Below, in pieces: positions 11,081-21,171 of a stretch of DNA of 64,000 bases. The notes under the pieces are model-generated. The model saw nothing but the letters and a program-made list of their open reading frames with translations. It was not told where the DNA came from and did not search any database. The position numbers and the translations under genes were made by a program. Each line of letters begins with the position of its first letter. The first letter of the stretch is position 1. Origin of the DNA: Cymbidium sinense (Eukaryota > Streptophyta > Magnoliopsida > Asparagales > Orchidaceae); contig CM038220.1 of the NCBI GenBank assembly GCA_021442155.1, positions 73,829,817-73,893,816 of the forward strand, written 5' to 3'.

Positions 11081-11560
11081 GTGGTATATTAGTCTAGACA
11101 TCACGGGGCTGTGAGGCTTTAAGTAGTCCTAAGTAGGTCTTGTACCTTATCCCCTAGTGTAGAAAATAATGATGATGTACTCACTTAAAACTCTTATATA
11201 CATCCACATATGATGTGGCCAAAGAATAAAAAATCATAAATCAAATAAATCAAGTACAACCTTTTGCATGGATTTTTCTATCCTTATAGTTATTCATACA
11301 TTTACATGTATCTAAGCAAAGTGGTATATTAGTCTGGACATCCTGGGATTGCGAGACTTTAAGTAGCCCTAAGTAGGTCTTATACCTTACGCCCCTGGTG
11401 TATAAAATAATGGCACTGTACTCACTTATAATTTTTATACATGTGAATGTGTGTTTAGCTAATGGATGAAAAATCTCTCTTTTCTACATAATAAAAACAT
11501 GCATTCATAATTCAATCAACAAATGAAACATCCAAATTCAAAAATACATTTCTTTGCATT
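11081..11560 (+). repeat. ~240-bp tandem duplication inside LTR A
   Basis: GTGGTATATTAGTCT followed by GGCTTTAAGTAG-type text starts at 11,081 and again at 11,321, continuing through the GTACTCACTTA phrase in both. The equivalent in LTR C is also double (26,153 and 26,427), whereas D (about 46,375-46,450, reversed) and E (about 56,993) have one copy. Confidence 0.8.
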
Positions 11561-14190
11561 CATCATCAATGTATGCTAAGATTTACATTGTATATATAGG
11601 TATGCTTAAGATTATTCATATGCATGATATACATGATGGAAAGAAATAGATGAGTGTATGTTATGTGATAGTAATCCATCCTAATTAATCTTAAGATGTC
11701 TTTCTTATTGAATAGGGATATTTATAATGAATCCAAACTTAGGGTTAATTAAAACATATAATAAACCATTCATTAAAGAAAATTCATTAATCAATTTACC
11801 CTAGAAATTACTTAAGGTATGGATAAAAGAGAGACTCTCCCTCTCTTTCTTCTCTTTGTAACACTTAGTTGCTAAGTGTAGGCTATATGAAACAAAAGAA
11901 AATATTAAGTAAAAATCCCCAAACCAACTAAACCACTTAAAGAGAAATCAACCCTTAATAAATTAATTCCCTCACACTTAGTAAATTATAACTCTAAAGC
12001 CTAATTAAGACATATTACACAAGCTCTAACACATGCAGATTAGGCTAAGTCACCATTTCTAGCATTATGTTAGGACGGTGCATAGTTTGATGAATGTTTA
12101 ATTTTGTGATGTATTATTTTAGACTGGATGTTAGAGTGTATGTGCATAGCCTAAATGTTAGGTCGATATTAGCCTAATCATGTTTTATGTAGGGGGCTAT
12201 GCTAAAGGGGCTGCTGTAATAAAAATATAAATGCTTTTCACTGTGCATATTGCTTAGCCCCTAAGCATTGCCCAAGTTAGAACTAGTGGACTTGGTTACC
12301 CATGAGTGGGATGCTAAGTCCAAATTATTCCTATAACTGTTTGGGTTGTATGGTGTGTCTACCTAACATTTATTTTGCAGGTGTAGTTAGATTTACTTCT
12401 CTTCCTTTTAATATAATTTTTGCATTAAGATTAGGATAAGCATTTTGTGAATTAAGGGTGATCATTAGTTATAAGATTATGTCTTATATACCATGTGATA
12501 CCATTGGAGCAAATTATTTCCTACTCAAGCCAAAAGAAAGAAAGAAATGGAGCAAATAAAAAATGAAGAAGTAAAAGGTAAAGAGTGAAGAATGGAGGAT
12601 GAAGAATGAAGACCCCCATAACACTTATCATTTCATAATTGTAATTATTTTTTCATTATACTGAGATGTATAAGGGTAGAACTCGACTACCCATATTTCT
12701 TTTCAGGTTGTACGATGGTACCCGACTGCACTGACCTTTTATTCTTTTGCCAAAGCTTTATAAAATTGTTTAATATCTTGTTTAGCTTGTGCATTAGAAA
12801 TAATATGCCTTTTCATAGTTTCTTTATGATTGGTGATTATTGTGTGGCCTAGATACGATTAGGCTCCTAGGATAAAAATAAATTTTCTATCCCATTAACA
12901 ACTCATAACTAAAATTTTAAAATAATTCATAATCTCACATAAAAGCCTAGGAATTAAATCAAGATAGCAAAATTTTTAGCAACCCTTAAGATGGATGATT
13001 GAATGTATAATATCATGCATATCATATTCATCCAATCTTGCTAAGAGAGAGCTTCCATCTGTGCCAGAGAATAAAGGCTTAACCTGTAAGAGCCTTTGAT
13101 GAAAAAATACCTCTTTCTCTCCTGATTTAGCCCACAACCAATTTTTCATGCATTTAGGCATGCACAATCCTATAGCATGTGTCAAAAGAAAAGTCTAAAA
13201 ATTAAATAAAACTTGAAAATTTTTGCATTAGATTTAAGTCATGACTCATACCCTTCATGATCTAGTCTCTAAGGGAGTGTGTTTAAGGACTTAGTTTCTT
13301 TCTAAGTAAACAACAGCCTGACCATCTTGCAAAGCATATGACTTGCTTACATAGATTTAAAGGATAAGAGGAGTTAGCTGGCTGTCACTCCAAGTGGTAG
13401 TAAGCTCAACAGTCGGGTGATTTATCCTCTCTTGTGGATGTAAACCATATTCTCATTTTTTCCTTAGATTTAGGTCGTGCTTTGGTCCTCGCCAAAGCCC
13501 CTTAAATTTAGAAGCTGAGGTCATTGTTTCCCTTTGTGGGCTACAATCAAAAATGCTCACCTCTTAGGCATTTCTATAATCTTGTATGGTGGAATTATAA
13601 GTCCTAGATTTCTAAAAAAAATTTATTCTCAAACAAATAAACCTTCTCAAATTCAAATATATAAAGGCCAATAATAGGATAGACTGGAGTGCTCACTAGG
13701 CTTCTTAGTATCATGAAGCACTCCCTACTCATCATTCTTGATTTTGATAAGAACTCTTCCCCTTTTGATCTCCCCCACTTAATTTTTCAAAAAAAAAAAA
13801 ATACAACTAATCCATTGATAGTCCTATCTTTGAATTCTTTGGAGACAACAATCGCCTACTTTAATTGAGAGTATTCTTAAGAGATTTATTTCCCTTATGA
13901 TGTAATTAACTATGGAGGCTTGCCTCCATAGGGAACTTAAAACCCAATTTAAATAAACCCTTCTTTACTTTTCCATGTAAAGTAAGAAAAAAATCTCTGG
14001 TATATTCGAAGACAATCATGCCTTAGGAGTCATCATTAGGTGATTAGGTTCATTATAGGATAATGACTTCTATCTCTCGAGATAGTACACTATTCCTAAA
14101 TATCATATTCGATCACCCTAATGAGTACATTTGCGGATCTGCATGGTGTCCCCTCACACAAACACACACAACAAAAAAATAAACACCATA

Positions 14191-14195
14191 ATACT
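14191..14195 (+). repeat. Target site duplication (right) of LTR A
   Basis: ATACT directly follows the end of LTR A and matches 6,082-6,086. The pair fixes both LTR ends to the base. Confidence 0.85.
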
Positions 14196-14234
14196 TGGTT
14201 TTGATTAATTCAATTCGAGCTTGCAAGCACATTT

Positions 14235-14684
14235 TGATGGTAAGTATCCCCTCCAATTGAAATCTTCATTCAACACAGCCATCATCGGAGTAGATGTATT
14301 ATTTTTCTTATATAATTACTATTTTAGATCCCGTCGACTTTATTAGTTTAATAATAGAGGATTAGATCTACTATCTTGTGATAGAATTAGCTTCTCATAT
14401 ATTTCAATAAGCTAAATTTCTTATAATAATTGATTTTTTAGGTTTTGTTAATTTGGACTCAGTCCTAAAACCAAACTGAAAAATAACGCACGCAACATCC
14501 TCAGATACTAAGTTTAAGCATTCATCGTAATGTCAGGGCCAATGCGGGTGTATTTAAGAATGCTTGCATAATTTTAAGGCATTGAATTTGAATTTTAATC
14601 ATGCCTTATAATGCATGCAAGAGTTCAATTGAAGCCTTAATTAATGCCTTATATTCGCTTGTACGATGTGTTTGCAAATCTGGT
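14235..14684 (+). repeat. Right copy of 433/450-bp direct repeat
   Basis: The segment runs from TGATGGTAAGTATCCCC to about GCAAATCTGGT and aligns with 5,611-6,043. LTR A was inserted in the short spacer between the two copies. The CCGGGTCGGG-like block of the left copy has decayed here (TTTGGACTCAGTCC), consistent with methylated-C loss. Confidence 0.7.
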
Positions 14685-15712
14685 GGTGTTAAAGGTGTTT
14701 TACATTTTTTATTCAAAATATTGCAACTTTGCATGTGTCTAATTTATTCATTGCATTCTTCAAGTATCAATGATTATTTAGCTTGTGATCATTAACAATC
14801 TTTTAAATATTTATCAACTCATCATATTCAACATTTGCTCTTGAACAAATAGTTTATTATGCATACTTTAAGCAAGCTTATTTGAATTCAAGCTTCTTTT
14901 GAATGCAAGCCAATTTTTCATTAAAAAGTCTTTCCTATACTTGCTAATAGGCCATCCAGTTATAGTGAAAGCCTCTTATGAATTTCATCTGGATCCTATT
15001 AGTTTTGAAGAAAGACATTTAGATATATCACAAATCTCATTGTGTTTCAAATTCAAGTTTAAATGCAAGACCCAAATGGTTTTTTTGAAGGCTACATTCA
15101 TGAATGATCATGAGTTACCTAACTGAATTTGTGCTTGTGAGAAAGATACCAAATTACTTGCATGCCTTTATTTTAATCTGAAATTATACATTTGAATTTA
15201 CAACCAATTATTGGTCATTTGATATTCAATTGAAATCTTTACTTCATTTGACATCAAATGTGATCGTTCAAATGCTCAATTAATATTGTTCATATTGATT
15301 ACTTGTTCATGAATTTAACTCTTTGAATTTTTAAAGAGAAGCTTTATTCACATAAGAAGAGTTCAAATCCAACATGAATTTATCCTTAATTCCACATAAA
15401 TTTCCATTTTGTATTCTAAATCGGGTTTAAATTCATTTCCAATCATTTGTAATTTCACACAATATTCAATTGAAATCTTTTGGTTTCACATAACGTTAAA
15501 TGGGATTATTTAAATGTTCATTTAGTTTTATTCTTTTAAGTAATCTTTTCAAATTTCATATGGGTACTCGTAACATTTATAACTTCACATTTTAGCTTAT
15601 TATAACCAATGTTTTGATTTAAGTCTTTTATTTAATTCTATTTAAGCTCTTTGATTATTATTTTTTCTCTTTTTTTATATTATAAGTTTTGATTTAAGCT
15701 ACCTCCATCATT
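14685..15712. repeat. AT-rich unclassified sequence with a ~240-bp internal repeat
   Basis: TATTCAATTGAAATCTTT occurs at 15,223 and again at 15,463, each followed by diverged matching text (TTCAAATGCTCA, TTTAAATGTTCA), implying an old tandem duplication. No protein similarity is seen. The last bases (about 15,694-15,714) repeat AAGCTACCTCCATCATTGG from the forward LTR just where the inverted LTR fragment B begins. Confidence 0.45.
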
Positions 15713-17386
15713 GGTTGGTTTAGGTTTCATTGGTCATATGAAATGTATTGGTATCTTTATTTCCAATCAATTTTGATTTATGATTTTGGCTCAATCTGAT
15801 CTTTTAGATCAAGTTGGGTTCAAGGTCAATTGGGCTGGGTTGGGTCTAGTTGGCCAATTAAGACTTTGGTCAAGTTCAATAAGTGATTTGGAATGAACTT
15901 GACCCATTAGTTTCAATCAATTTGGCTTAGGTCAAGTTTAGATATATTTTGACTTTTTAGGTCAAGTTGGGTCAACTTGGGTCAAGTGACCAATTGGGCT
16001 AGCTTAAGCTCAAATGATGACATGGTCAAGTTCAAACATTGATCATGAATGAGTTTTGATCAATGGTTTCAATCAATTTCTCCTATGGTAGATTTTGGCT
16101 AGTTTAGGTTTCATTTTGGCTAAGTATTGACTTGGTAAACTCTTAGGTTTGACTTGGTTTGACTTGGTTTGACCTAATTTGAGTGATTAATCATCTCATG
16201 ATGATTGTTGCTCACAATGTGAGGCTTAGTTGAGCTTAGTTCAATCCAATTTGGGTAGGATTAGAATTTAGCTCAAAAGGGGTACTTTAGGTCACTTTGG
16301 GTCAAGTGAGCCTTAGTGGGTCAATTAACTTGAACAAGGCTTGAATCAAGTTTGGTTGAACTCACATATGGACTCATGATTGAAATATAAATCCACTTGC
16401 AAGTGATTTGAAGTTAAATGGGTTTTGATTCATTTGACAATTTTAAATTCAAAGGGGTGAACATGAGTTTAACTTGGGTTTGATTTTTGAATTCAGTTTT
16501 GGTTTGATGATTGAAGTTTATGTTTATATTTGGATTCATGATTGAAGTATTGATTGAATCATGAACAAAAATCAAGGGTTTGACTTGATTTGAATTTGAT
16601 TTGGCTAAGTTCAAGAATTTGGCTTCAAAGGCTTAGGTTGAATTTTGGTTGAATTTGGATTTGATTTTTGAATTTAGTTTTGGTTTGATCATTAAAGTTT
16701 ATGTTTATATTTGGATTCATGGTTGAAATATTGATTAAATCTTGAAGAAAAATCAAGAGTTTGGCTTGATTTTAATTTGATTTGGCTAAGTTCAAGAATT
16801 TGACTTGAAAGGCTTAGATTGAATTTTAGTTGAATTTGGATTTAATTTTTTGAATTTAGTTTTGGATATTTGAATTTATATTTCATTTATATTTGTGATT
16901 ATAAATAAGAATATAAATGAGTTATGAGTAAATTTCTTGAATTTGAATTGATTTGGATTTGATTTAGGCTAAGTCTATAAGATAGAATCAAAGTGACTTA
17001 GGAAAGATTCTTGGGAATTTGGAATTCAATCATGGGCTTCAATCATTTAAAATTGATTTGAGTTTGAGAAAATCAATTGAGTTGGAATTGATTTTAGTTT
17101 TGATGTTGATTTGATTTGGTGTTTGGGGTTGGTTTAGATTTGATTTGGAATTTGACTTGAAGGAAGGAAGTGAGGAGTTAGTTCAAGTTATAGGGTAAGC
17201 AAAAAATTTTAACACTCCTAAGGCATGACCTATTCCCATGGCTAACCCTCCTAAGTCTCTAAGGTTAGGCTGAGTGTTCTCCTAATCACTAGAAGTGTCT
17301 TAAGACTAAGGAAATTCTTACTGTCTAAAAGAAGTCCTATGTCTAAGGTGGAGGGGTTGAGAGCTCATTCTAAAATGAGGTCAACA
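15713..17386 (-). mobile_element. LTR B: inverted 5' fragment of the giant LTR
   Basis: The minus-strand copy covers the LTR start through the TTGACC-rich block. On the plus strand it runs from GGTTGGTTTAGG to GGTCAACA, the exact reverse of the TGTTGACC terminus, at 17,379-17,386. It contains reversed versions of the AAATCC tracts and of the 'CTAGTGATTAGGTGAACAC' segment (about 17,265-17,300). The 3' three-quarters of the LTR is missing. It abuts a forward LTR fragment, so it was probably inserted into it and truncated on the left. Confidence 0.8.
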
Positions 17387-18696
17387 CTAGGTTATAAAAC
17401 AAGATAAAAGAATTAGCAACCCCTTAGCTGGATGTTGTATATTTTTACATCATGCATAAAGAGTATCTTATTTCACTCTTGTTATGGAGGGTTCCACCTT
17501 TGCCAGAGAACTCAGCTTGACCTTTGAGAGCCATGGTGGAAATACACCTCTTTTTCTTGTTGATTTTGGCCTATAATCCAATTTCTCATGCATTAGGCAT
17601 ATGAATCCTAAAGCCTGCATCAAATTGATTATCCAAATTAAAAATAAAACATTATAAAATTTGCACTATATTTAAGTCATTAATCATGCCCTACATGATC
17701 TAGTCTCTTAGGGAGCGTGTTTAAGGACTTAGTCTCTTTCTAAATAAACAACAACTTAGCTATCTTGCAAAAGCATATGACTTGCCTACATATATTTAAA
17801 ATCGTAGGAGGAGTTAGTTGACGGTCACCCCCAGGCGGTTATAAGTCCAACAATTGGGTGGTTTATCCTCTTTTGTGGAGGTAAACCAAATACCCATTTT
17901 TGCCTTAGATTTAGATCGAGCTTTGGTGAGGTTTTGGCCCTCGCCAAAGCTCCCTAGATTCAAGTTTAGAGGTTGCTACTTCCCTTTGTGGGCTACAAGC
18001 ATAAATTCTCAGCTCGTAGGTATTTTTGTGATCTGGTGTCATGGAACTGTAAGTCCCACGTTTCTAATAAAAATTCAACTCAAATAAATAATTCCCCTCA
18101 ATTTCAAAAATATAAGCCCAACCATAGGATAGTTTGGGATGCTTACTAGGCTTCCTAGTATCATAAGCATGCCCTACTTATCTTCATTTGGTTTCGATAA
18201 TAGCTCTCTCCTCTTGATCAATCCCACTTGATCTTCTAAAAATAAACCAATTGATTGATAGTCTTATCTTTGAAATCTTTGGAGACAACAATCATTTACC
18301 TTAATCGAGAGTATTCTTAAGGAATCTCATTCTTTAGGATGTAATTAACTATGGGGGCTTGCCTTCATTGGGAACTTAACGAATACGGTTTAAAATAAAC
18401 CATGCTTTACTTTTTCATGTAAGGTAAGGAAAGAATCTCTGGTACATCTGAAGACTCATAGTCTTTAGGAGTCCTTATTAAGGACATTAGGTCCATTTGT
18501 AGGATGGTGACTTCTGTCTCTCGAGATAATACATCATTTCTCAATACCGTACCCGATCACCCTAATGAGAACATCTGTGAATCTGCATAGTGTCCAACAC
18601 AAGAAGTGTTTGAGAATATTTTCTAGTTCTTCATTTTATTTCTTTTCTCTCTTAAGGAAAGATTAGATGAAGAATTCAAAATAAATTTTCACCATA
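17387..18696 (+). mobile_element. LTR G: 3' end of a forward LTR
   Basis: The segment aligns with the last ~1.3 kb of LTRs A, C and E: the CTTTGCCAGAGAA block (about 17,500), AAGGACTTAGTCTCTTTCTAA (about 17,725), the GGTACATCTGAAGAC block (about 18,440), CGATCACCCTAATGAG (about 18,550), and terminal CACCATA at 18,690-18,696. It is followed after 8 nt by a primer-binding site, so this is the 5' LTR of an element (called Z here) whose upstream part is lost at inverted fragment B. Confidence 0.8.
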
Positions 18697-18704
18697 GATT
18701 TTTC

Positions 18705-18722
18705 TGGCTACTCCACTGGGGA
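18705..18722 (+). other. Primer-binding site of element Z
   Basis: TGGCTACTCCACTGGGGA starts with TGG (complement of tRNA CCA) 8 nt after the LTR end. It differs from the site at 29,278 by two bases. Sites of the form TGGCGACTCC are known from Ogre/Tat elements, where tRNA-Arg has been proposed as primer; the tRNA was not checked here. Confidence 0.75.
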
Positions 18723-20425
18723 TGGTTCCTCTCTCCATCTTTTGTAAATGATCGTTGTCTCCAAGTATCGATAGTGGGTTTGTATTTTATATGAATCCAA
18801 GACTATCTTTCTTTTCTGTTAGCACTTAGTTTATTTCATCCTAAAGTTAAGCTAGCCAACATCCTTCAAGTTTTAGGACTTCACTCCGTGTGGGTCTTAA
18901 AACCCCTATTGGGTTCCCAATAGGTGAAAATAAAAATTTAACAAAAAGAAATAACTAAAGACTTCCTTTTTACCATTATTTATGGTAACGAAAGGTTCAT
19001 TCCAAAAATAAAAAAAAAATCCTTTACAAAAATATCAATTTAAAAAAAGCACTTTTTCAAAATGCACCTAATAAAATGTTTACACAAAAATTTTTATAAA
19101 TCAACCTCATCTAATAATCTTCATGATTGATATTTGTAGGATCATTTCAAAATAAAATCCAAAATCATTTTTTCAAAAATCACAAATGAACATCTTCATC
19201 TAATTTGTTGAATGAAGATTTCATTTTCAAAAATAAAGCCCAAAATTATATTTTTCAGATGTGCAAATGAATATCTTCATTCAATTTATTGAATGAAGAT
19301 TTCATTTTTCGAAAAAAAATCAACAATCACATTTCCAAAAAAAATCAACAATCATTTTTCCAAAAAAAAATTTATAAAAATCTAAAATCATATTTTCAAA
19401 ACGCACAAATGAACATCTTCATTCAATTTATTGAATGAAGATTTCATTTTTAAAACAAAATGAACAATCATCTTTTCAAAAAAAATAAAATCAACAAATC
19501 TCCTTCCAAAAACAAAAGCAACAATCATATTTTCAAAAAGCACAAATGAACATCTTCATTCAATTTATTGAATGAAGATTTCATTTTCAAAACAAAGTCA
19601 ACAATCACATTTTCAAAAATCAAATCAACAAACATATTTTCAAAAATAAAATTAACAAACATCTTTTCAAAAATCAAAATTAACAATCACCTTTTCAAAG
19701 CTGAAACAACATTAGGATCTTTCATTTAGCATACCCAAATTTACTAAATGAAGATTCTCATTTTCAAAAAAAAAAAAAAATCAAAATCAAAATCAAAAAC
19801 AACATTTTGGATCTTTCATTTAGCATACTCATATTTGCTAAATGAAGATCTTCTCTTTCAAAAATCAAAATAAAAATAAATAAATAATAATAATAATAAA
19901 ACAACATTTGGATTTCCTTAGCATACCTAAATTTGCTAAGAACACTCTTTTTCAAAAATCAACAAAATCAAAAACAACATTTGGATTTCATTAGCATACC
20001 TAAATTTGCTAAGAATCCTCTTTTTCAAAAATCAACAAAATCAAAAATAACATTTGGATTTCCTTAGCATACCTAAATTTGCTAAGAATCCTCTTTTTCA
20101 AAAATCAACAAAATCAAAAATAACATTTGGATTTCCTTAGCATACCTAAATTTGCTAAGAATCCTCTTTTTCAAAAATCAACAAAAAAAAAATAACATTT
20201 GGATTTCCTTAGCATACATAAAATTGCTAAGAATCCTCTTTTTCAAAAATCATCAAAAACTAAACACATTTGGATTTCCTTAGCATACCTAATTTTGCTA
20301 AGAATCCTCTTTTTTAAAAATCATCAAAAATAAAACACATTTGGATTTCCTTAGCATACCTAAATTTGCTAAGAATCCTCTTTTTCAAAAGTCAATAAAA
20401 ACAAAATACATTTGGATTTCCTTAG
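18723..20425 (+). repeat. Element Z leader with stem-loop repeat array, cut by LTR C
   Basis: After the primer site comes a conserved segment (to about 19,130) matching 29,296-29,730, then repeated stem-loops. Four are of CTTCATTCAAT/ATTGAATGAAG type (19,194; 19,275; 19,417; 19,554), two of CATTTAGC/GCTAAATG type (19,723; 19,817), and seven of CTTAGC/GCTAAG type (19,917; 19,992; 20,063; 20,136; 20,208; 20,279; 20,350) at 71-75 bp spacing. The loop is usually ATACCTAAATTT. A last unit stops at CCTTAG (20,425), where LTR C begins, so Z was interrupted by the C insertion. Between stems lie A-rich spacers such as TCAAAAATCAACAAAATC. No open frame of note. Confidence 0.85.
18905..18924 (+). repeat. 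Conserved leader palindrome
   Basis: CCTATTGGG and CCCAATAGG flank two bases. The same palindrome is at 29,478-29,498 in the other leader, about 200 nt after the primer-binding site in both. It may be an RNA dimerisation or packaging hairpin (inference). Confidence 0.65.
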
Positions 20426-20498
20426 TGTTGACCTCACTTTTAGAGTGAGCTTTCAACTTCTCCCTCTTAGACATAGGACTCTTCTTAGACATTAAGAG

Positions 20499-21171
20499 TA
20501 GGGGTGTGCGTTTGGTTGATTTGGATGGATTGGATGATAAATTTTTAAAACTGATTGGTTTTAGATTCCTAAAAATATTGAACCAAATTGACCAAATAAA
20601 ATGCAAAACCAAATAAACTGAATAACAATTTGGTTCGGTTATTTTGGTTTGGTTTCGGATAAACTGAAGTTGGCTACATTTAAAAATTATTTGCATAATT
20701 TTTTATTGTATAATGAACAAGCAATAAGCAAAATAACATAAATATAATAAAAAATGCAATTAACTACTTCATGTGTTAAAAAATATTTAAATTGAATTTT
20801 TACTTACCTGAACGATTTTTTGAACTTAGAAGCTGATGGAACCATATTACCATATTATGAGACCAAAATATTTTGAAAAATTGGATAATGGTCCTCCAGA
20901 AAAGCACCTACCAAGTTTTCAAAAAAATAAATAAATATAAGTGTATAATAGATAAGCCTATTATACATAAATTAATAATATTGTATTACATATAATTACT
21001 TTGGTTTATTTGGTTTCATCTAAAATTTTATTTAACAAACCGATCCAAAAACTAAAGTTTTCATTAATTAAAACCAAAATCCAAATTACTAAGTTCAAAA
21101 CCGAACCAAATTACTCAAAAATGTTGGTTCGATTTGGTTTTCTGGTTAAAACCAAATAATGCACACTCCTA
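20499..21171. mobile_element. hAT-type MITE 1 (673 bp) in LTR C
   Basis: The terminal inverted repeat is TAGGGGTGTGCG at the left and GCACACTCCTA at the right. An exact 8-bp target duplication ATTAAGAG lies at 20,491-20,498 and 21,172-21,179. The empty site is seen in LTR A (ACTAAGAG at 6,151-6,158). The inside is rich in TTTGGTT/AACCAAA, has no transposase frame, and fits a non-autonomous hAT element by its 8-bp duplication. Confidence 0.85.

Larger units (their letters stand above)
6087..14190 (+). mobile_element. LTR A: complete 8.1-kb solo LTR of giant Ty3/gypsy family
   Basis: The element starts TGTTGACCTCAC and ends CACCATA (ancestral CACCACA, as in LTR C), flanked by ATACT on both sides. 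Its full length aligns by ordered landmarks with LTR C: 5' hairpin-like CTCACT/AGTGAG; AT-rich AAATCC-type tracts; a TTGACC-rich block (7.2-8.0 kb); a GC-richer island (8.1-9.2 kb) with hairpin and GAG|GTAA; AT-rich middle; duplicated TATTAGTCTGGACA unit (11.1-11.5 kb); CGATCACCCTAATGAG near the 3' end (about 14.1 kb). No internal element sequence remains, so it is a solo LTR formed by LTR-LTR recombination. At 8,104 bp it is unusually long. Short open frames inside (for example 8,106-8,465) are not conserved in the other copies. Confidence 0.9.

Noticed and set aside
19917..20373. CRISPR-like array (regular 71-75 bp units with palindromic repeats)
   Set aside because: The units are whole-length tandem repeats with no unique spacers, in a plant retrotransposon leader.
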